This document shows positions 28,123-36,082 of a stretch of DNA of 64,000 nucleotides, one piece after another; within the stretch, counting starts at the first letter, position 1; each line of letters begins with the position of its first letter. The notes under the pieces are model-generated. The model was not told the DNA's origin and searched no databases. It saw nothing but the letters and a program-made list of their open reading frames with translations. Origin of the DNA: Acidovorax sp. 107 (GTDB lineage: Bacteria > Pseudomonadota > Gammaproteobacteria > Burkholderiales > Burkholderiaceae_C); contig NZ_QBTZ01000001.1 in NCBI RefSeq assembly GCF_003058055.1, forward strand, positions 3,490,001-3,554,000, read 5' to 3'. The translations under genes were made by a program, and so were the position numbers.

Positions 28123-28156
28123 ATGCGCTTGTAACAAATTGCGAAAGGGAGCGTGC

Positions 28157-29509
28157 ATGCGTGCAGTCAACCACCGGGTCGTTGCGGTCGTGTCGTTGTG
28201 TCTGGGGCTTTGCACTTGTGCGCTCGCCCAGGGCGTGCCAGAGGTTCCTGCCATCGCGGCGCCCGTCACCCGCCCCGCCCTGGTGGCGCAGGACACGGTG
28301 AATGCGGCCCACACCGGCTGGATGATGACCTCCACTGCCCTGGTGCTGCTGATGACGCTGCCGGGCATTGCGCTGTTCTACGCAGGCATGGTGCGCAGGA
28401 AGAACGTGCTCAACACCATGGCGTGCGTGGTCGCGATTGCGGCGCTGGTCAGCCTGTTGTGGTTTGCGGCGGGGTACTCACTGGCTTTCACACCAGGCAG
28501 CGCCTGGCTGGGGGGCTGGGACCGCGCTGGCTTTGCGGGGCTCGACTTTCAGCTGGAGGCGGGCAAGCTGGCCGTGAGCCACATTGCGCCGCTGATCCCA
28601 GAGTCGGTATATGCGATGTTCCAGCTCACGTTCGCCATCATCACGGCCGCTCTGCTGGTGGGCGCGTTCGTCGAGCGCATGCGGTTCTCGGCCATGCTGG
28701 TCTTCATTGGGCTGTGGACGCTGGTGGTGTACGCGCCCGTGGCGCACTGGGTGTGGGAGCCCGGGGGCTGGCTGGCGCAGATGGGCGCGCTGGACTTTGC
28801 GGGCGGCTCGGTCGTGCACGTGAATGCGGGCGTGGCGGGGCTGGTGTGTGCCTGGTTTCTGGGCCGCCGCGCGGGGTATGGGCGCGAGCCGTTTGAACCC
28901 TACAACCTGGGGCTCACCATGGCGGGCGCGGGCATGCTGTGGGTGGGCTGGTTTGGCTTCAACGCGGGCTCGGCGGTGGCGGCCGATGGGCGCGCCGGGC
29001 TGGCCATGGCAGTGACGCACCTGGCCGCTGCAGCCGGGGCGCTGTCGTGGATGCTGGGTGAGTGGGTGGTGCGCGGGCGCCCGTCGCTGCTGGGGCTGTG
29101 CTCTGGCCTGGTGGCGGGGCTGGTGGCCATCACGCCTGCCGCCGGTTTTGTCACGCTGCGTTCGGCCGTCGTGATTGGTCTGGTGGCCGGGCTGGCCTGC
29201 TACTGGGGCGCCACGGGGCTCAAGCGGCTGCTGCGGGTGGACGACTCGCTCGACGTATTTGGCGTGCACGGCGTTGGCGGCATCGTGGGTTCGCTGCTGA
29301 CGGGCGTGCTGGCCAGCAGGGCCGTGGGCGGGGTGGCCGGTAGCCTGCTCACCCAGGCCATCGGCGTGGGCGCCGTGGCGGCCTACAGCCTGGTGATGAC
29401 GGCCGCGCTGCTGTGGGTCGTCAACTTTGCGATGGGCCTGCGGGTGGACGAGCAAAGCGAGCAGACCGGGCTGGACATTGCCCAGCACCGCGAGCGCCTG
29501 GGCGGCTGA
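28157..29509 (+). CDS. amt: Ammonium transporter
   Basis: An Amt/Rh-family ammonium channel-transporter, 450 residues, with a signal peptide (cleaved after ALAQ) and eleven membrane segments. Seen: FYAGMVRRKNVLN in the second segment, the FVERMRF loop, HVNAGVAGLV with one of the twin pore His, GWFGFNAGSA, and the second pore His in FGVHGVGGIVGSLLTG. The ATG at 28157 has a good ribosome site. Its control region carries an NtrC-like dyad and a sigma-54 promoter, which implies induction under nitrogen limitation. No glnK (PII) gene is adjacent, unlike the usual glnK-amtB pair. Confidence 0.95.
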   Translation: MRAVNHRVVAVVSLCLGLCTCALAQGVPEVPAIAAPVTRPALVAQDTVNAAHTGWMMTSTALVLLMTLPGIALFYAGMVRRKNVLNTMACVVAIAALVSLLWFAAGYSLAFTPGSAWLGGWDRAGFAGLDFQLEAGKLAVSHIAPLIPESVYAMFQLTFAIITAALLVGAFVERMRFSAMLVFIGLWTLVVYAPVAHWVWEPGGWLAQMGALDFAGGSVVHVNAGVAGLVCAWFLGRRAGYGREPFEPYNLGLTMAGAGMLWVGWFGFNAGSAVAADGRAGLAMAVTHLAAAAGALSWMLGEWVVRGRPSLLGLCSGLVAGLVAITPAAGFVTLRSAVVIGLVAGLACYWGATGLKRLLRVDDSLDVFGVHGVGGIVGSLLTGVLASRAVGGVAGSLLTQAIGVGAVAAYSLVMTAALLWVVNFAMGLRVDEQSEQTGLDIAQHRERLGG

Positions 29510-29587
29510 ATGCGCCGCCGCGTCCTGTGATGTGCGGGCCAGCGAATGCAGTCCGATGGATGACCCCAATGCAGTAAGGAGCCGAAC

Positions 29588-29917
29588 ATGTCCGATTCCG
29601 ACAAGCTGGCGATTGCCGCCCACCTGCATGTGCTGTTGCGGCGCAAGACAGGGCGCGTGACCGATACCGAATGGATGGCTGCCAACGCGGACTACGCGCA
29701 GGAGATCGTGCGGTTTGCGCGCCAGCGCGCCACCGAAGACAACGCGCCCGACCTGGCCGAATGGGCCGACCGCCTGGAGCAGGCCCTGCACGCAGCGCCC
29801 CCTTCCGCCCAGCGCCGACCGCTGCTGGATGCTGCGGCGCAGGCAGTGCGTGCGCGCCCCGCACCGCCCCCCGAGCCTGCCCCCGAAGTGCCGCGCTATG
29901 TGGGCGGCATCCGCTGA
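29588..29917 (+). CDS. Hypothetical protein downstream of amt
   Basis: A 109-residue protein I do not recognise. It is soluble and mostly helical. The N-terminal part (SDKLAIAAHLHVLLRRKTGRV) reads like a small helical domain with acidic helices after it (EIVRFARQRATEDNAPDLAE). The last 30 residues are Ala/Pro-rich and end PRYVGGIR. It follows amt by 78 bases in the same direction with a plausible ribosome site (AAGGAG), so it may be co-regulated. GC and codon use match the neighbours. Confidence 0.75.
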   Translation: MSDSDKLAIAAHLHVLLRRKTGRVTDTEWMAANADYAQEIVRFARQRATEDNAPDLAEWADRLEQALHAAPPSAQRRPLLDAAAQAVRARPAPPPEPAPEVPRYVGGIR

Positions 29918-29952
29918 CCTGCCAAGCGGTTTCTGCGCCGGGGGCTCAAGGA

Positions 29953-30303
29953 TCAGTGGGGTGCTGTGCCCTGCGCGAACAGCCCGGCCGTGGGCAGCAG
30001 TCCAGCCAGCCGGTTGTCCCCGTAGGTGCGCAGCACCTGCGCAATCACCACCTGGTAGCCATTGAGCCACTGCGCCTGCGCGGCCTTGGCCTTCAGGTGC
30101 GCGGGGTGCTGCATCAGCGTCTGTAGCGCCTCCAGCGACTGCCAGTAGTACACGTTGGAGACCAGGCCGTTGCCCGTGTCCGTCCACGACTCCTCGCCCA
30201 GGTAGCCGTCGATAGCGCGGGCGGCGGTGGCGATGGCTTCGTCCAGCCGGTGAAAGGCGTCGTCGAACTGCTTGGTCGCAAAGATGAAGGTGGAGGAGTA
30301 CAT
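29953..30303 (-). CDS. Antibiotic-biosynthesis-monooxygenase-like (dimeric alpha/beta barrel) protein
   Basis: A 116-residue protein that fits the ABM/dimeric ferredoxin-like fold: MYSSTFIFATKQFDDAFHRL, then GYLGEESWTD, then VYYWQSLEALQTLMQHPAHL with the conserved Tyr-Trp and His-Pro positions. Such proteins include small cofactor-independent oxygenases and heme-degrading enzymes. The His in QHPAH and the Trp would be the usual active-site contributors. ATG at 30303 (MYSSTF) is chosen over a longer upstream frame. It lies 14 bases after the GMC oxidoreductase stop, same strand, likely one operon. Substrate unknown. Confidence 0.7.
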   Translation of the reverse strand: MYSSTFIFATKQFDDAFHRLDEAIATAARAIDGYLGEESWTDTGNGLVSNVYYWQSLEALQTLMQHPAHLKAKAAQAQWLNGYQVVIAQVLRTYGDNRLAGLLPTAGLFAQGTAPH

Positions 30304-30317
30304 CGGCGCGATGCTAC

Positions 30318-32009
30318 TCACGCCGCCTGCCGTGACTGGATGATCCACTCCGCGGCCTTCTCCGCCATCATCAGCGTGGGCGAGTTGGTGTTGCCGCTGG
30401 TGATAGTGGGCATGGCGCCCGCATCCACCACGCGCAGCCCGGCCACCACGCCGCCACGTCCGTCGCGCACGCGCAGTTGCGCATCCAGCACGGCCATCGG
30501 GTCGCCGTCGCGGCCCATCTTCGTGGTGCCCACGGGGTGGAAGATGGTGGTGGCAATGTCGCCCGCCAGGCGCGCCAGGTCTTCGTCGCTTTCAAACTGC
30601 ACGCCGGGCTTCCACTCCTGAGGCTGGTACTTGGCCAGCGCGGGCTGGGCCACGATGCGGCGCGTGACGCGCAGGCTGTCGGCCGCCACCTGGCGGTCTT
30701 CGGGCGTGCTGAGGTAGTTGGGCGCGATGGCGGGCGCGGCCTTGAAGTCGGCGTTCTTGATGCTCACCGTGCCCCGGCTGGTGGGGTTGAGGTTGCACAC
30801 GCTGGCGGTGAACGCCGGGAACCCGTGCAGCGGCTCGCCAAACGCATCGAGCGACAAGGGCTGCACGTGGTACTCGATGTTGGGGTACGGCTGGTCGGGG
30901 CTGCTGCGGGTGAACGCACCCAGCTGCGAAGGCGCCATGCTCATGGGCCCGCTGCGCTTGAGCGCATATTCAAGCCCGATCTTGGCCTTGCCGACCAGCG
31001 AGTTGGCCATGGTGTTGAGCGTCTGCACGCCCTGCACCTTGAACACCGCGCGGATCTGCAGGTGGTCCTGCAGATTGGCGCCCACGCCCGGCAGGTCCAC
31101 CTTCACTTCCACGCCGTGCTGGCGCAGCAGTGCGGCGGGGCCGATGCCCGACAGCTGCAGCAGCTGGGGCGAGTTGACGGCGCCCGCGCTCAGGATCACT
31201 TCGCCCGCCGCGCGGGCCGCGACCATCTCGGTGCCGTCCCACACCTGCACGCCCGTGCAGCGCTGGGTGCCGTCGGGCTGGGTCTCGATGAGGAGCTTGG
31301 ACGCCTGCGCGCTGGTCCACATCTCGAAGTTGGGCCGGCCGTAGCAGGTTGGGCGCAAGAAGGCTTTGGCCGTGTTCCAGCGCCAGCCGCCTTTCTGGTT
31401 GACCTCGAAGTAACCCACGCCTTCGTTGCTGCCGCTGTTGAAGTCGTCGGTGGCCGGGATGCCCGCCTGCTGCGCAGCGTGGGCAAAGGCGTCGAGCACA
31501 TCCCAGCGCAGGCGCTGTTTTTCCACCCGCCACTCGCCCGTGCTGCCGGTGGCCTTGTTGCCGTGCAGGCGTTTGAAATTTTCGTTCACGGCCCCGGGCT
31601 GGTCCAGGCGCCAATGGTCTTCGTGGCGGCGGAAGTAGGGCAGGGCGTTGTCCCAGCGCCAGCTGGCGTCGCCGGTCAGCTCGGCCCACTGGTCGTAGTC
31701 GCGCGCCTGGCCGCGCATGTAGATCATGCCGTTGATGCTGCTGCAGCCGCCCAGCGTCTTGCCGCGCGGGTAGCGCAGGGTGCGGCCGTTCAGGCCCGCG
31801 TCGGGTTCGGTGTTGTAGAGCCAGTCGGTGCGCGGGTTGCCGATGCAGTACAGGTAGCCCACGGGGATGTGGATCCAGTGGTAGTCGTCCTTGCGGCCCG
31901 CTTCGATCAGCAGCACGCGGTGGCGGCCGTCGGCGCTCAGGCGGTTGGCAAGCAGGGCTCCGGCCGTGCCCCCGCCGATGATGATGGTGTCAAACGTGGT
32001 GTCGCTCAT
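30318..32009 (-). CDS. GMC-family FAD-dependent oxidoreductase (choline dehydrogenase-like)
   Basis: A 563-residue flavoprotein. FAD-binding GGGTAGALLANRLS at the N-terminus, GMC signature 1 (PRGKTLGGCSSINGMIYMRG), signature 2 (GAVNSPQLLQLSGIG), and the catalytic His-Asn region FHPVGTTKMG ... SGNTNSPTLM are all present. The family oxidises alcohols to aldehydes: choline, polyethylene glycol and long-chain alcohols are substrates of relatives. No betaine-aldehyde dehydrogenase or choline transport gene is adjacent, so I do not name it betA. It is probably co-transcribed with the ABM-like gene. Confidence 0.88.
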   Translation of the reverse strand: MSDTTFDTIIIGGGTAGALLANRLSADGRHRVLLIEAGRKDDYHWIHIPVGYLYCIGNPRTDWLYNTEPDAGLNGRTLRYPRGKTLGGCSSINGMIYMRGQARDYDQWAELTGDASWRWDNALPYFRRHEDHWRLDQPGAVNENFKRLHGNKATGSTGEWRVEKQRLRWDVLDAFAHAAQQAGIPATDDFNSGSNEGVGYFEVNQKGGWRWNTAKAFLRPTCYGRPNFEMWTSAQASKLLIETQPDGTQRCTGVQVWDGTEMVAARAAGEVILSAGAVNSPQLLQLSGIGPAALLRQHGVEVKVDLPGVGANLQDHLQIRAVFKVQGVQTLNTMANSLVGKAKIGLEYALKRSGPMSMAPSQLGAFTRSSPDQPYPNIEYHVQPLSLDAFGEPLHGFPAFTASVCNLNPTSRGTVSIKNADFKAAPAIAPNYLSTPEDRQVAADSLRVTRRIVAQPALAKYQPQEWKPGVQFESDEDLARLAGDIATTIFHPVGTTKMGRDGDPMAVLDAQLRVRDGRGGVVAGLRVVDAGAMPTITSGNTNSPTLMMAEKAAEWIIQSRQAA

Positions 32010-32091
32010 GGAAAAGGGGCGGTGCCGATCAAGGGTGGTAACGGTGGGCCATTGTGCGGATGGGGCAGGCCCTGTCGATAGGGTGTGTGCC

Positions 32092-32145
32092 TATTGCTAC
32101 ATTTTTGGTAGCTACTGGTGCTTATAGATATTGCGCTTGGCGTCG
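32092..32145 (-). repeat. Dispersed AT-rich repeat R1, copy E (diverged)
   Basis: Minus-strand core CCAAGCGCAATATC, then AGTAGCTACCAAAAATG. It lies in the 286-base gap between the divergent GMC oxidoreductase and Mla-like operon, so it is in or near both promoters. Confidence 0.5.
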
Positions 32146-32295
32146 ATTTGATAATAATTACACGCTTCGCCGCCTGTCTTTGCTTGACAGGCTGGTGTCC
32201 GACAGCGCGTGCAGGATTCGCTCCGCTACCATGCACGCTCTTCCTTGCTGCTTCTTGACGACCCACCCCCTGCGGCTGCCCTGGCGGCCTGACCC

Positions 32296-33420
32296 ATGAC
32301 CGACCACGCCCCCCACATCGTTCGCGCCGATACGCCCCAAGGGCCGTGCGCGCAGCTGCGTGGGCGCTGGGGCGCGGCCGAGTTGGGCAGCGCGAAGCAG
32401 TGGCAGGCCGTGTCGGACCAGCTGCGCGACGCACCGCCTGCCCCCACCCTGGGCTGGGACCTGCGGGAGCTGCAGTGGCTGGACCATGTGGGCGCGCAGC
32501 TGCTGTGGAACCACTGGCAGCACGCCTGGCCCGCCCAGCTGGCCTGCACCGACAGCCAGCGCACCATGCTCACGCGCGTGGCGCAGTTCACCTGCGTGGC
32601 ACCGCCGCCCGAGCCCTGGCGGCTGGGCGAACAGATCGACCACCTGGGCGTGCTGGTGCTGCATGGCGTGGACCATGCCCGCCACCTGCTGGAGATGGTG
32701 GGCCAGCTGGTGCTGGACCTGGGCCGCCTGGCGCGCGCACCGCGCAAGGGGCCGTGGCGCGATGTGTCCGGCCACCTGTACCGCATGGGCGCCACGGCGC
32801 TGCCCATCACGGCGCTGGTGGGCTTCCTCATCGGGGTGGTGCTGGCCTACCTGATGAGCCTGCAGCTGCGGCAGTTTGGTGCCGAGTCGTTCATCGTCAA
32901 CATCCTGGGCATCTCGCTGATCCGCGAGCTGGGGCCCATGCTGGCGGCCATTCTGGTGGCGGGCCGCTCGGGCTCGTCCATCACCGCGCAGATCGGTGTG
33001 ATGCGCGTGACCGAAGAGCTGGACGCCATGCGCGTCATGGGCATCCCGCACGGGTTCCGCCTGGTGATGCCGCGCACGCTGGCATTGGCGCTGGCCATGC
33101 CGCTCATCAGCGTATGGACCACGCTGGCCGCGCTGGCAGGCGGCATGCTGGCGGCCGACGTCTCCATGGACATCTCGCCGTCCTACTTTGTGCAGGCACT
33201 GCCCGCCGCGGTGAAGGTCGGCAACCTAGGCCTGGCGATGGCCAAGTCGGTGGTGTTTGGTGCATTCATTGCGCTCATCGGCTGCCACTGGGGCCTGCGC
33301 GTCAAGCCCAACACCCAGAGCCTGGGCGAAGGCACGACGGCGTCGGTGGTGTCGTCCATCACCATGGTGATCATCGTGGACGCGCTGTTTGCGGTCGCCT
33401 TCAAGAACATTGGCATATGA
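32296..33420 (+). CDS. MlaE-like lipid ABC permease with fused N-terminal STAS domain
   Basis: A 374-residue MlaE-family permease. Residues about 1-100 form a STAS (MlaB-like) domain (LRELQWLDHVGAQLLWNHW), here fused to the permease instead of separate. The rest is the five-helix permease, with the EQxG-like coupling region in TEELDAMRVMGIPHGFRLV. These systems move phospholipids between inner and outer membrane or import sterol-like molecules. The stop overlaps the start of the ATPase gene (ATGA). First gene of the permease-ATPase-MCE-lipoprotein operon. Confidence 0.9.
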   Translation: MTDHAPHIVRADTPQGPCAQLRGRWGAAELGSAKQWQAVSDQLRDAPPAPTLGWDLRELQWLDHVGAQLLWNHWQHAWPAQLACTDSQRTMLTRVAQFTCVAPPPEPWRLGEQIDHLGVLVLHGVDHARHLLEMVGQLVLDLGRLARAPRKGPWRDVSGHLYRMGATALPITALVGFLIGVVLAYLMSLQLRQFGAESFIVNILGISLIRELGPMLAAILVAGRSGSSITAQIGVMRVTEELDAMRVMGIPHGFRLVMPRTLALALAMPLISVWTTLAALAGGMLAADVSMDISPSYFVQALPAAVKVGNLGLAMAKSVVFGAFIALIGCHWGLRVKPNTQSLGEGTTASVVSSITMVIIVDALFAVAFKNIGI

Positions 33421-34292
33421 CTGAGCGCATCGCCAAGCCCGAACACATCGCCGTCGCGCCGGGCGAGCCGCCCATCGTGGACGTGCAGGGCCTCTGGACG
33501 CAGTTTGGCAAGGGCGATGAAACCTTCACCGTGCACCAGGACCTGAACTTCACCGTGCAGCGCGGCGAGATGCTGTCGCTGGTGGGGGGCTCGGGCACGG
33601 GCAAGACGGTGCTGCTGCGCCAGATCCTGGGCCTGGCACGGCCCACGCGTGGGCAGGTCACGGTGCTGGGCCGTCCGGCGTCCGAAATGGGGCGCGAGGG
33701 CGCGGCCAGCCGCGTGGGCATGCTGTTCCAGCACGGCGCGCTGTTCTCGGCCTTCAACGTGCTCGACAACGTAGCCTTTGCGCTGCGCGAGCAAGGCACG
33801 CTGCCGCCCGAGCTGGTGCGCGACGCTGCGCTGGTCAAGCTGCAGATGGTGGGCCTGCAGCCCGAGCACGCCACGCGCATGCCGGCCGACCTTTCGGGGG
33901 GCATGGTCAAGCGCGTGGCGCTGGCCCGTGCGCTCATCATGGACCCGCCGCTGCTGCTGCTCGATGAACCCACGGCGGGCCTGGACCCGAGCAGCTCCGA
34001 CGACTTCTGCGCATTGCTGCGCGAGCTGCGCGCGGCGCTGGGGCTGACGGTGGTGATGGTCACGCACGACCTGGATACGCTGTTCGCACTCAGCACCCGC
34101 GTGGCCGTGCTGGCCGACAAGAAGGTCATCGTCACCGGCCCACCGCACGAGGTGGCGCACTTTTCGCACCCGTTCATCGAGCACTTCTTCATGGGCGAGC
34201 GTGGCCAGCGGGCCATGGCGCCCGTGCCTTCTGTGCAGCAGGCTCCGGCGCAGGTCGCCACGGCGCCTGCGCCCCACAAGGAACATCCCTGA
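33417..34292 (+). CDS. MlaF-like lipid ABC ATP-binding protein
   Basis: A 291-residue ATPase with Walker A GGSGTGKT, signature LSGGMVKRVALARA (the M in place of Q is characteristic of the MlaF group), Walker B LLLLDEPTAGLDP and H-loop VMVTHDLD. A C-terminal extension of about 45 residues, Ala/Pro/Gln-rich, goes beyond the usual MlaF length. It overlaps the permease stop by four bases and the MCE gene by one base, so translation is coupled along the operon. It powers the fused STAS-permease and MCE component. Confidence 0.93.
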   Translation: MTERIAKPEHIAVAPGEPPIVDVQGLWTQFGKGDETFTVHQDLNFTVQRGEMLSLVGGSGTGKTVLLRQILGLARPTRGQVTVLGRPASEMGREGAASRVGMLFQHGALFSAFNVLDNVAFALREQGTLPPELVRDAALVKLQMVGLQPEHATRMPADLSGGMVKRVALARALIMDPPLLLLDEPTAGLDPSSSDDFCALLRELRAALGLTVVMVTHDLDTLFALSTRVAVLADKKVIVTGPPHEVAHFSHPFIEHFFMGERGQRAMAPVPSVQQAPAQVATAPAPHKEHP

Positions 34293-35260
34293 TGGAAAAC
34301 AAATCCCACGCCCTCGCCGCAGGCATCTTTGTGCTGGTGGTCGCCGCCATGCTGGCAGGCCTGGCCATCTGGCTCACGCGCGACAACGCCAACTACGAGC
34401 AGTACGAACTCTCCACCCGCGACGGCGTGAGCGGCCTGCAGCCCCAGGCCACCGTGCGCTACAAAGGCGTGGCCGTGGGCAAGGTCACGCGCATCGGGTT
34501 CGACCCCCAGGTGAGCGGCAACGTGCTGATCCGTATCGCCGTCAACGAACAGGCGCCCATCAGCCCCACCACCTTTGCCGTGCTGGGCTACCAGGGCGTC
34601 ACCGGCCTGGCCCATGTGCAGCTGGACGACGCCGAGAAGCCCTACCCCGAGCTGCCCCCCGGCCCCAGCGGCCTGCCACGCCTGCCGCTCAAGCCCTCGC
34701 CGTTTGGCAAGCTGGCCGAGCAGGCGCCCGCCATCCTGGGCCAGGTCGAAGAGGCCACGCGCCGCATCAACCAGCTGCTGGGCGACGGCAACCAGCAAAA
34801 GCTCACCGAGGCGCTGTCCAACATCGGCCAGGCCGCAGGCAGTGTCAACACCCTGACCCAGCGGCTCGATGCCACCGTGGCCCAGCGCCTGGACCCGGCC
34901 CTGGCCGCGCTGCCGCCCCTGGCCAGCGATGCGCGCCAGACGCTGCAGTCGCTGCAGCAGGCGGGTGCCAGCGTGTCCGCCCTGGCGGTGGACCTGGGCA
35001 AGACCAACCAGCGGCTCAACGCCGAGGGCGGAGCCATCGACCAGATCACCGTCGGCACCCAGTCCCTGGCGCGCGCGGCGGACCAGTTCAGCACCGCCAC
35101 CTTGCCCCGGGTGAACCGCGCCGCCGACGACACGGCCCGCGCCGCCCGCCAGATGGGCCGCGCGGCCGGGGGCATCAGCGATAACCCGCAGCTGTTCATC
35201 TATGGCTCGGGGCGCATCCCCCCCGGGCCGGGTGAGCCCGGTTTTGGTGGTGGCCGATGA
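34292..35260 (+). CDS. MCE (MlaD-like) substrate-binding protein
   Basis: A 322-residue protein with one N-terminal membrane anchor (residues about 8-30) followed by an MCE domain (about 38-115; GVSGLQPQATVRYKGVAVG is the hallmark). A long helical C-terminal region follows. It should form the hexameric ring that receives or donates lipids to the permease. It is longer than MlaD of E. coli, closer to PqiB-like single-domain proteins with an extended helical tube. The Gly/Pro-rich tail ends GEPGFGGGR. Its ATG overlaps the ATPase stop by one base. Confidence 0.9.
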   Translation: MENKSHALAAGIFVLVVAAMLAGLAIWLTRDNANYEQYELSTRDGVSGLQPQATVRYKGVAVGKVTRIGFDPQVSGNVLIRIAVNEQAPISPTTFAVLGYQGVTGLAHVQLDDAEKPYPELPPGPSGLPRLPLKPSPFGKLAEQAPAILGQVEEATRRINQLLGDGNQQKLTEALSNIGQAAGSVNTLTQRLDATVAQRLDPALAALPPLASDARQTLQSLQQAGASVSALAVDLGKTNQRLNAEGGAIDQITVGTQSLARAADQFSTATLPRVNRAADDTARAARQMGRAAGGISDNPQLFIYGSGRIPPGPGEPGFGGGR

Positions 35261-35313
35261 GCGGTGTCTCCGACCGCGCCGCATGGGCAGCGTGGGCCCT
35301 GTGAGGAGTGAAT

Positions 35314-36006
35314 ATGATTACTATCAAAAATATAGCAACAAAGGCATATAAATCCGGCACTACCGCCCTGTGGGGCTGTGGGTTGGCGGCGGTGCTGGTG
35401 CTCACGGGCTGTTCGGCCCTGCCGGCCGCCCCCACCCGCCCTGTGCTGTATGACTTTGGGCCCGGTCCGCTGGCCACCGTGCCCACCGACCGGCGCGCAC
35501 CCCTCGCGCCGTTGGCGCTGGCCGACATGGATGCGCCCGGCCTGCCCGAGGGCGGCAACGCCGTGCTGTACCGCCTGGCCTATGCCGACGCCCAGCAGCT
35601 GCGCCCCTACAGCCAGGCCCGCTGGAGCCAGCCGCCCGCGCAGCTGCTGCAGCAGCGCCTGCGCGAACAACTGGGCCTGCGCCGCGCCGTGCTCAAGGCC
35701 GACGACGGCGCCGCACAGGCCCGCGAACCCGCCCAGGGCAACAAGCTGCCCCTGGTGCTGCGCACCGAGCTGGAGGAGTTCAGCCACCTGTTCACCAGCC
35801 CCAGCGACAGCGCGGGCGTGGTGCGCCTGCGCGCCACGGTGGTTGAGCTGACCCCGTCGGGCGAATCCCTGCGCGGCCAGCGTGTGTTCATCGTGCAGCA
35901 GCCTGCCAAGTCGGCCGATGCGGCGGGCGGCGTGGCCGCGCTGGCTGCGGCATCAAGCCAGGTGGCCGGGGAGCTGGCGGCGTGGGTGGAGCAGGTGGGG
36001 CAGTAA
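35314..36006 (+). CDS. ABC-type transport auxiliary lipoprotein (PqiC/YmbA-like)
   Basis: A 230-residue outer-membrane lipoprotein candidate with lipobox LTGC (Cys near residue 33) and an ABC_trans_aux-like body (NAVLYRLAYADAQQLRPYSQ, then ARWSQPPAQLLQQRL). Such proteins partner MCE systems in the periplasm. ATG at 35314 has GAGGAG five bases upstream; a GTG six bases earlier is also possible. The first 14 residues (MITIKNIATKAYKS) are encoded by an R1 repeat copy, giving an unusual Ile/Lys-rich n-region before the hydrophobic core. It ends the four-gene Mla-like operon. Confidence 0.82.
   Translation: MITIKNIATKAYKSGTTALWGCGLAAVLVLTGCSALPAAPTRPVLYDFGPGPLATVPTDRRAPLAPLALADMDAPGLPEGGNAVLYRLAYADAQQLRPYSQARWSQPPAQLLQQRLREQLGLRRAVLKADDGAAQAREPAQGNKLPLVLRTELEEFSHLFTSPSDSAGVVRLRATVVELTPSGESLRGQRVFIVQQPAKSADAAGGVAALAAASSQVAGELAAWVEQVGQ
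35315..35360 (-). repeat. Dispersed AT-rich repeat R1, copy F, inside a start region
   Basis: Minus-strand GGATTTATATGCC, then TTGTTGCTATATTTTTG. It covers the start codon and first 14 codons of the lipoprotein gene, where AT content jumps against the surrounding 70% GC. Confidence 0.55.
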
Positions 36007-36082
36007 CGCACTAGGTCTTTGTGGACCTCCCGTGCCAGCGCGCGCCGGCCTTGGCCGTGGCGCCACGCAGTGCGGCTGGCCG

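Noticed and set aside
27761..28156. Longer amt open frame starting at 27761
   Set aside because: It would run through the palindrome, terminator, NtrC site and promoter; the ATG at 28157 gives a proper signal peptide and ribosome site.
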